Under the pieces are notes generated by a model, which saw nothing but the letters and a program-made list of their open reading frames with translations, had not been told where the DNA came from and did no database searches. DNA of 64,000 nucleotides from Lineus longissimus (lineage: Eukaryota > Nemertea > Pilidiophora > Heteronemertea > Lineidae), in assembly GCF_910592395.1 (NCBI RefSeq), contig NC_088310.1:2611501-2675500 (forward strand), read 5' to 3'. The position numbers were made by a program, and so were the translations under genes. Positions 55,651 to 64,000 of the stretch are shown here, in pieces; positions within the stretch are counted from its first letter, which is position 1; every line of letters starts with the position of its first letter.

Positions 55651-58600
55651 AAGATTGATTGGGCAATCAGAGCGTCAGAGTCTTCGTACAGTTGTTAACT
55701 TCACATATTTTCTGTGTGGTATTGCAGCTTAGTGCCAGTTATGCCAATCATAATAAAGAAAGAATCCAGTGTAGAAACCCCATGAATCTTCACTAACAGG
55801 TCAATAGCACTCCAAAACATCGTGGGTTTGAGCTTGTCTGATTGCATATTTTTTTCCCAAATGATCATTGCCTGCGTGTAGTGATTTGATTAATACGGTA
55901 CAGCCGACACATCAATGTGGATTACCCGCAATGAAAGCCAAAAAATGGTAACGTGGCAGCCATCTAAGACATCACTGAATAGGTACAGCTCAATTCCAGA
56001 TGTTGCACTCAAAACAGACACCTTTGACACCGCAACACTCAAAGTTGGCATCAAACACAAGATCTCCAAGGTGACATGGGGTGACGTTCACTCGGTGCCA
56101 ACCTGTCAAGCTATCATCCACCAAACATCCTGGAAGATGCTTCTCTTTTAACGCTGGTAAAAAACTCATCATGATGTCAACATCCAGGCAATCTAACCAC
56201 TTTTTCACGGTAATGCTAATGCAATATTAGCTTTACAAAGTTACAAGGAAAAAACCAAGCCGACAAGAAGACTACCAAATTGATTGCTCAGAGTTGCGTA
56301 CAGTCACAAAACAGCCTGGGATCTTGTTAGCGTTTATTCTTTTGACGTGTTTAACATCTTATGTTCCTTTTCATTTTCAAGCTCCCGCTTGCATCATCAT
56401 TCATAGCATTGAAGTCAAGTTTGACATGAAAGTACAGTCCCTTCCGCGAGGTTAATTTCCCTTGATAGAAAAACAACTCCCTGGCTTTGCTTCTTGGGCC
56501 TTTTTTTCCGTTCATTTTAAAACAAATCGCTAAACTTCAAGGACTCATTCACTCAATCGTAAGAAATTGATTTGAATCGATTTGCTTTGCATCGCTGAGC
56601 TGTGTGACAGCCTCTTGAAAAAAGCTCCACAATGTAATCAAATTATGATGGTCTTCACCCAGAAAAATTCTCCAGTTCAATCAGTACAGTAATGTGATTA
56701 CATCGATTTGATGGATGGGACTCTTGTTCAACAATATCAATCTGGTGGGATCTGTTGACAGTGTGGTTTTTTGCAATCTTGAGTGTTACAATACAATGCA
56801 TGTTGCGTAGCGAAATGGGAGACACCTTTATCATTTGAAGAGCGCTGTGCTTTCGAAAATTCTCTCTTCCTATTCCCCGTTTTTTATTTCTTCTAAAACT
56901 ATTTATGGAAAACTTGATACAAAACCTGCATAAACACGATTAAAGTACTATCAAAACCTTCTTTATAGACTTCTGAGATTGAGTTACACAAGAATCAATT
57001 ACTGCTGGCAAGTAGGTCTGTATGAAAAGAATGACTCCAGCAGAGTATGAAATATTTCGGATCCAAAAATGCCTCACGAGAGGACTTGACTTTGTAACAT
57101 GACACTTTATCAAAATTAAGGGAGGATTTTATCTATAGTAATGAATAGGCATCCCAATTCTTTGAAAGTTAGAGAAAATACACAAAGGTACATGATGCTT
57201 GTTAGATAGAGTCTATAGATTTCTACTTGAAAGCAACGCATGTCGCTTCCAAACCTTATTCAATGAGATCTCTTCAGAATCGCCCTTCTGGTGTGGCTGA
57301 TTATATGCATTACATATTATTTTGCAACTTGGAATTGGGAAGAAATTGCACTTGATATCTAGACAGGACGTCAATATGAAGCGTGTAATGGAACTTTTTA
57401 TCCGCGGGCTATTCATACCAAACTACTAAACATCTTATTGACACCACAGCCTCCGATATGTTGTCACCAACCAAAAAATATCCGATGGAAGATATGCGAT
57501 GAGTTTTATTTGGTTTCTTTATGGATTTCATGATGTTTCATTTAATATTGGGCATCTTGAAAGCTGATGCAGACACTGCCAAGTATCATTAAAGAAAGTA
57601 GTGATACCATAGTATTCATAAAAGGGAAGATGCTATACAAGAAACCTAAGCATTCTTCATCCTATTCATTCCTTGTCAATCAGCATAACGACTCGATCTT
57701 TGAATATCAACTCCGCATCAACGTCTTAAATTAACATCTTTAAAGCACCGCCTAATTGGTCATTTGAGATAAGAAGTGAAATAAATCAAAGTGGATAAAC
57801 TGTTTAACCCTCTTGCTGATTGCATGGTGACCACATTTTCAACCAAGATTTTCCTTAAAGTACATCAAGCACAACTTGTTTGGCCTCTGTTCCTTCCTTT
57901 TCATGCATGCATTTTTAAGTAGAATTTGTTCTGTAAATAAGTCTGAGCCTGTGCACAGAGACTTTTTGATCTGGCTCTGCAGTTAGAGGATTAACGTTGA
58001 ATCCTTATCTCTGCTTGCGTTTACCAAATGAACACTATCAGACTCAACTGACTCTGTGTTTGAGGATGGGATTTCAATATATAATCTAACAAATTTAAGT
58101 GATTTATCAGAGTCACAATATCTTTGTAGACTGCACAGACTGAACACAAGATTCTGAGAAGAAGCTCTCAGTTGTGTGGGTAGCTCTAACTTCTGATGCA
58201 TCTTGCCAATATTGAGATGGCCCGCTTCCTATCAGAATGCCTCTGAAGCAACCATCATTGCTCCCTAAATAATCGTAAACTGGTAAATTGGATGGGAAAA
58301 TTGATGCTAAGGTGGCCTTCTTGGGGATGAGAAGCTAATGAAAGACTCCCAAGTGATGATAATTAAACACCCCAGCTGAACCACCAACAGGTGTGGTTCA
58401 CGATTATTGCTGCCCATATTCTGCTTCAACCAAATGTTGTCTATAAAGAAAAAATTTCCATATAATTAAATATTAAATTGATTTCAAATACACCGACGCC
58501 AGATCTCTTTTAAATTTGATCAGCAGAATTAAAAATGCATCCATCACAATTTGTGAGTGGCTTTATTTGAATTGGGTTATAGTGCAATGTTTCTACAATT

Positions 58601-59917
58601 TATTATTACAAGGTCACGCCTTGTATCTTTGCCAGTCATCTCTCTCTTAATCTTGCTCTACATTAGCTCAAATGAAGAGACGTTGCAGTGCCACTACGGT
58701 TAGGCACTGATTGGGTCTACTGGCTACAAGTGACCCTATCTTCGCCAAGGGTAAACGGGTGCATCACAAATCACGAGCTGCTGTCCACTTGGTCTTTGGG
58801 TTGTCCTGGCATACGCAGCAGGTACTGGTTCAAGTATTAATCCATTCACAGGATATGACAAGTGTCAGATCGGTTGGGATTATGAGTTTAACACCTTGAC
58901 CACTAGATTGTGCAGCCTCTTAGTCAGTCATCTCAATGCAGTCCCTATCACATCACTAATCAAGTGAGAATGTGACTGTACTTCAACAGAATTCACCTCA
59001 ACAATGCTACGTTGGTATATTAACCGATAGAAAAATCGCCGCTTCTATTGCGGATGCTAACAGTGCAACTCAGCAGCAATCGAGTGATCTCTCACACTTT
59101 TCTTGCACATAAAGCATGTTGAAACATAATTAAACATGTTAAAGAGACTCTCAAGATTCTATGGCAACTCATGCGTGCCCTGGTAACAAAATTGGATAGT
59201 TCTGTACAGGAGTAAAGCGTGCAGTCTCGACTTGGATAAAATTGGATCTGTTTTTTAAACATCCAACTTAAATAAATGTACGCAAATTGCACTTTAGAGC
59301 ACAATCAATCAAATTTTTAGTAGGTTTTTGCAACAACTGAGGGTTTTGATGCAAGAACAATAACAACAGCAGACGTATATGGTTTTTTGGATTTGGATTT
59401 GAAATACAATGAATTGTAAATGTAAAACTTTGCTCTTCTTTTGACCCCATTAGGCCCATTCATTGAACTAGAGGAAGGTCACTTTCATGAAGTCCTTATT
59501 ACATCTCGACAAGCGGAAGTTTCTGCAGCATTCGGAAGCTTTTATCCATTTAGACGCCAATATAAGTCTTAATTAGCGTGTCAGCTTAACGAGCAGACAA
59601 ATTGTCCGGTTCCATCCGTTAATGAATGGAGCATTTATTCAATTAATTTGTTATTGTTTTGATCTATTGTACTGTGACACGTCTCTGCTGAATTGCCTCT
59701 TGCGTGCGTGTGATATGGTGCAAAATTGAGACACTGTCACTGAAAGTTTTGATCAAAGGAATGTGTACGATAGCTAGTAGCAAGGCTGTGGTAACCATCC
59801 CTCATCACGCAATAATCAGCTCTCTAAGTAATGTAGGAGAAAACTTGAGACCACTGAGGAAACGTACCCTGTCAGAGAGACATCCCCTCTAGTCTGTTAC
59901 AAGAAGACCTGCTCTGA
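55651..59917. other. Stretch without recognisable gene
   Basis: No supported exon. A minus-strand frame at 57983-58201 (start LELPTQLRASSQN) sits between an acceptor-like ATCAG and a GTAAAC donor but cannot be confirmed. Confidence 0.3.
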
Positions 59918-60005
59918 CCGGGAATCAAACCAATGACCTCAGAGATGAACAGCACTGATGCTTATTTCGAACATTACGTCTTCTGACAGCCCATTGGCCG
60001 AGTTG
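59918..60005 (-). mobile_element. Possible tRNA-derived SINE head
   Basis: On the minus strand GGTTTGATTCCCGG (59931-59918) is a good box B. ACTCGGCCAATGGG (about 60003-59990) is a weak box A about 60 bp upstream, farther than in a normal tRNA. Confidence 0.35.
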
Positions 60006-60244
60006 ATGTCTCCTATTTGTGTTCTTTAAGAATAACGACTGGTCACGAAAAACGATCGGCGATATGTTATGATTACTGTTTCCAGCAGTTACCAATCCAA
60101 CGCAGTGAGATAGAAAGCAAAATCTGTCAGTTCCCCAACATTTTTTCAACATCCAATCTATTTAATTTGGTATGCTGTGTGGAGTGGCACGATCAGAAAC
60201 CTTTTTTTTTCGGGACACATTATGCACACGTTATGCACAGAATA

Positions 60245-61433
60245 GATAGAAATCCGAAGAGGAAATAACCTAAACTGGAAACTCTGAGAGTGGTATACAC
60301 AAAACTCCTGAGAGTTTGGATCTAGCCCATCCATATCAACATAAGGGTATCAGTTTTGTCCCTAAGATAACTCATAAGAATTCCGAAGACATCGCTGTTT
60401 ATCATCATCCAATTATTACTAATGAAACAAGGCCGAGCTAATTTCCATCAGATATGATTTGATGAAGATACCATGACTGATATGAGTTTATCATTGAGCA
60501 AGAACTCATCAATAATCGTCAATAAGGCAAGGTACCTGAACGGGCAAATAATATAAGCTCTTAATGACATTACAGATATGCCATGAGCATACTGATTAAG
60601 TATTTTGATGGGATCCCGGAACATGCTGAAATGACCAAACACAGATTTCTGTAATTTAATGTTGAGATGGATAATTATTGCAGAGGGAATGTCATACTAC
60701 AGTGGACCAGCAAATCACTCATGATTAGTCTTCAGCCGTGGAAGCCCCCCCCCCCTTAACCATCGGTCTCCAGGGTTCTGAATCATTTGCGTGTTCTGCC
60801 AACTCGAAACCCTACTCGAGTGTTTTGCTTTTGTATGTTACATCAAACAAACAATAAGTTATTGATGGCCTTATAAAACTTTTGCAACTATCACAATCTA
60901 CTGACATGACAACATGGTGTAAATGATGATCACATCAATAATCCCAAGTGCATGTTTGGAACAAGAGGTTTCAAATCACAAAGACATGTTCTGACAAAAC
61001 CATTTCAGTCACTATCACCTGATGATAGCAATTTTAAGAAATCCACAAATCCAGGCTGCAAATGGGAACACAATTGTTGACTGAATTAATCAAAGGAAAA
61101 CAAAAGTCCAATAATCTAAGAAGCTTCGATGAGAACATGTCAGCAGATATTGATATAAAAGAATATCAAACTGACAGCTCGATGAAGGGAGGAATGATCA
61201 CATCATCTCATCAATCAAGTTGACTGTCACTTCAAAGGAGAAGTAAATGGAGGCAGAGGGGGGTCTACAGTAACTGTAATTGTACAACAACCAGTTACTG
61301 TAGATGTTAGCAACAACATGATGATAATTTGCCATCAAGACAGACAGTTAGGAGGCAATGACACCAAATATCACCCAGCTGTGGCACAGCACAGCCATGA
61401 TGTGATCGCTGGGTTGGGAGAAAAAACGCACCT
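60245..61433. other. Stretch without recognisable gene
   Basis: Contains a C11 run at 60745-60755 and no supported exon. Confidence 0.35.
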
Positions 61434-61554
61434 ATGGCAGTTATTGGTGCAGAAATGCTGATCCATCATCATATCTGGATGGAAACTTGGACAGATCCAA
61501 TAATTAGACACCAGCCAGACAGTCTACCAGATCTGTTCAGCAAATATGAAAGAT

Positions 61555-61566
61555 GGGGGGGGGGGG
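61555..61566. repeat. G12 homopolymer
   Basis: Twelve consecutive G. Another G run of 14 lies at 22327-22340. Confidence 0.9.
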
Positions 61567-61599
61567 CAAGAGCTAACCTGATGATACTGGAAACCTGGA

Positions 61600-61660
61600 T
61601 ATATCAGGATGCATCACTTGTGACCTTGGGCAAGTCACTTTACCCTAATCGCCATGTCTT
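61600..61660 (+). mobile_element. L2/CR1-like LINE or SINE 3' tail
   Basis: GTGACCTTGGGCAAGTCACT followed by TTACCCTAA closely matches the 3' tail shared by L2 LINEs and MIR-type SINEs. The SINE at 2600 has a diverged version (CCTTGAGCAAGGCATTAACCCTA). No reverse transcriptase is present nearby. Confidence 0.5.
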
Positions 61661-63199
61661 TGAGATACATTTGACACCTTCTATTCAGAATACAAACCTA
61701 CCTGTATTAATCCCCCATGCTAAAATAGTAACAAAATATGTTGCCCAGACCATGTTTCTTTGAAAGTCTCATTTTGTTCCACGGAACTCAACAAATCGTT
61801 GTACCGGTAAGCCTGTCCCAGATTGAGAGCTCTAAATTGTAGTTCAACTCTTCAGAGATACTATCATACCAAGAAGTATAATTGTAGCAAAGGCTGTCTG
61901 GCGTATCTCATATCAATAATGAAGGAAAGTGAATCGACACAAGCACCCGAGATAAGAATTCTGCCAAAGATATGACACCCGAGAGAGGTTAATAGCAATA
62001 TTGTTCTATGGTTGAACTAGGGATGTGATGGTCTCTATTGGCTGATAGGTTATGCTAATTAAACTGTCCCCAGGGGTGTAGGCGTATGCTAATCCATTGA
62101 TGTGTCTGCTCTGTGGGACTCTTTGCCCAGAGGCAAGGCAAGGTTCTGTCCTTGGATGGAGTGCCAATCTCTGTGCAGTGGAAGGTCAGTTTATATGGGG
62201 GAGTTCCATAGGCATACATCTGCTGGAAGGGCCACACTAAGTCGGAAACTATCGTGGTTTTCTGCGTTCGACAGGCTTTGTGGTCAATTACACATTAGCA
62301 GCAGACGTAGACACATCAACAAGAAAATTTACTAAAGTCAACATCCAGATATTATTCACAGACGCAAGTTTTAAAATATCCATGAATACGCCACAAGGGA
62401 AATTCTCCTAGTCGGGATTTGAAGTTCAGAAGCATGGATATTGTTGCCTAAGACAACACACTTAAATCCTGTTGGGCAGTTCAAACGACAGCTGTCAAAT
62501 AACTCAGGGACCCTGGACATCGTGGAGGACACAAAGAAAAACATCCTGATGAGAACACATCAGCAAAACAAGTCTCCGCCAAATTTGGGAAAAACATGTT
62601 TAGGTTTCTGTAGAACCAGAGTGTCCCTCTTATACATGTAAAGTCGAGAGTGGATTGTCTGAAGAGTTGATTTGATGGAACGAAACCTTTTTTGGAGGAA
62701 AAGTCCATGCCCAAGACCCAAAAAGAACTCCATTTGAATACCCTAAGATTTCTAACCATTTAGTTTTGCAAACAAACTAGAGCTCTAATCTCAGCAATCT
62801 TCACAAATGCGGCATTCAGACAGACAGACACCCCTATGATAATCAATAACCAGCCATGGTAGACACAACGACACACTTGACTGATGATTAGCTACTGAGG
62901 ACAATAGACCACGACAATGTCATCGGACCAGATAATTGTGATATTTTTGCTAGATCAGAAAACTAGATCAGATATTGAGATAACCAACACCGATAATGGA
63001 AAAGGAGTGTCACATTGGCAAAATTATACAAACATACCCCCTGATTGTGATAATGAACGTAGCCGTTGATTAATGAAGTCAAGATGACTTCATTTATCAC
63101 CAAAAACCAATCGCCGCTAGATATTTTGACCAGGGGAGATCTTACGTCTGCAGACAGAGATACATAAAGAAAATATCAATCTGGATCAGGCATCTGACA

Positions 63200-63700
63200 A
63201 TAAATCACAGGATGTTTTCGTCTTCTGCACCATGTCATTGGTGTCGTCTGCTCGTGGTAATGAATTGTATCTTTGGCTATACACCGTTCTGTGGATACCG
63301 ATTCCTATTTTGATGAAATATCACCGTAAAGTATCCAGGCCAATGGTGTGGGCTTAGAATGAAAGACATAATTTCAGATGCCAAATAAGTGTGGTCTTAC
63401 TCTTATTAACATGATGAAATTTGTTAGCTGAGGCTTCAAACGAATGAGGGACTAATGAGCAAATCGATGACTTCATTCTCTTGGCCTTCGGTAATCGGCA
63501 AACACATGGGAGAAATCATCTTGGAAACACTTCACCAATATGTCACAGACATGATAGACAGCCAAATATTATCAATCACAATAAATACCATATCACAGAC
63601 ATGACTGATTGATCAATATGTCAGAATGTTTTCAATATCTACTCATGTCATTTGTGTCGTCTGCTTCCCATATTGAAATGTGTCTTTGGTGGTTCAGTCA
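63200..63700. repeat. Diverged two-copy duplication, about 415-bp period
   Basis: ATGTTTTC..CATGTCATTGGTGTCGTCTGCT near 63210 recurs as ATGTTTTC..CATGTCATTTGTGTCGTCTGCT near 63625. Both are followed by TGAAWTGTRTCTTTGG. Confidence 0.6.
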
Positions 63701-63899
63701 TGTCAAAGAGTCTACCGATACAAAAATAACTTAAGTACCTGGATAAAAACAGACAGCAGTTTCAACAAATTCTATCCTTTGCGTCATAGATACTTTCTTT
63801 TCAGCCAAGTACATAACAGCTGCTGCAAAATAGCTTTTAAGCCAACTATTTAAAAGATTTGAATTCTCGCTACAACATTCTATCTTTATATCTTTTCAG

Positions 63900-64000
63900 C
63901 AATATTTTCGTTTGCGGCGCTGACATGAGGATGTAGACGCACACCATGGTTTATCAACGCCCACCCTACCTTGTGCGCCTGCCAAGTACGGTCAAGGAAC
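63900..64000 (+). CDS. Start exon of an unidentified plus-strand gene (cut by window end)
   Basis: A strong acceptor (ATATCTTTTCAG, AG at 63898-63899) precedes a short leader and an ATG at 63946 in good context (CACACCATGG). An in-frame TAG lies 12 bases before it. The 18 visible codons read MVYQRPPYLVRLPSTVKE. CpG content is higher than in the flanks. The rest lies beyond the window and the family is unknown. Confidence 0.42.

Overview
This window is nuclear DNA from an animal, probably a marine invertebrate (lophotrochozoan or non-vertebrate deuterostome; the sequence alone does not settle which). The grounds are intron-rich genes with GT-AG introns, two conserved animal housekeeping genes, AT-rich intergenic DNA full of old tandem duplications, tRNA-derived SINEs, MITEs and a Mutator-like transposon. 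No prokaryotic, organellar or viral gene organisation is seen.

The gene core is 30.97-49.86 kb. PEX6 (peroxisomal AAA ATPase) reads leftward in 18 reconstructed coding exons giving 1174 residues. ERCC2/XPD (TFIIH helicase) reads rightward in 19 reconstructed coding exons giving 760 residues, the same length as human XPD. Their start codons face each other 318 bp apart, so they probably share a bidirectional promoter. The first ERCC2 coding exon carries only five coding bases (ATGAA). A 3.9-kb MULE sits inside ERCC2 intron 1, 163 bp past that exon and antisense to ERCC2. It has about 230-bp terminal inverted repeats, an 8-bp target duplication, and an OTU protease-FLYWCH finger-DDE transposase reading frame broken by one in-frame TGA close to its C-terminus.

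PEX6 introns hold several small insertions: a 186-bp fold-back MITE, a pogo-like MITE remnant, a tRNA-derived SINE, and a 192-bp insertion with a 16-bp target duplication. The 192-bp insertion contains a recognisable hammerhead ribozyme in the sense orientation of PEX6.

The left 30 kb and right 14 kb have no gene I can name. They hold isolated splice-bounded, protein-like exons of unidentified genes. The best on the minus strand are 1580-1719, 18654-18697, 19905-20014 and 52075-52264; the best on the plus strand is a start exon at 63900-64000. The rest is tandem arrays (22/115 bp, 68 bp, 18 bp, about 46 bp, about 84 bp), diverged two-copy local duplications, SINE/LINE tails, hairpins and homopolymer runs. 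All exon joins were made by eye from splice sites, phase and remembered family sequence; there is no transcript evidence.
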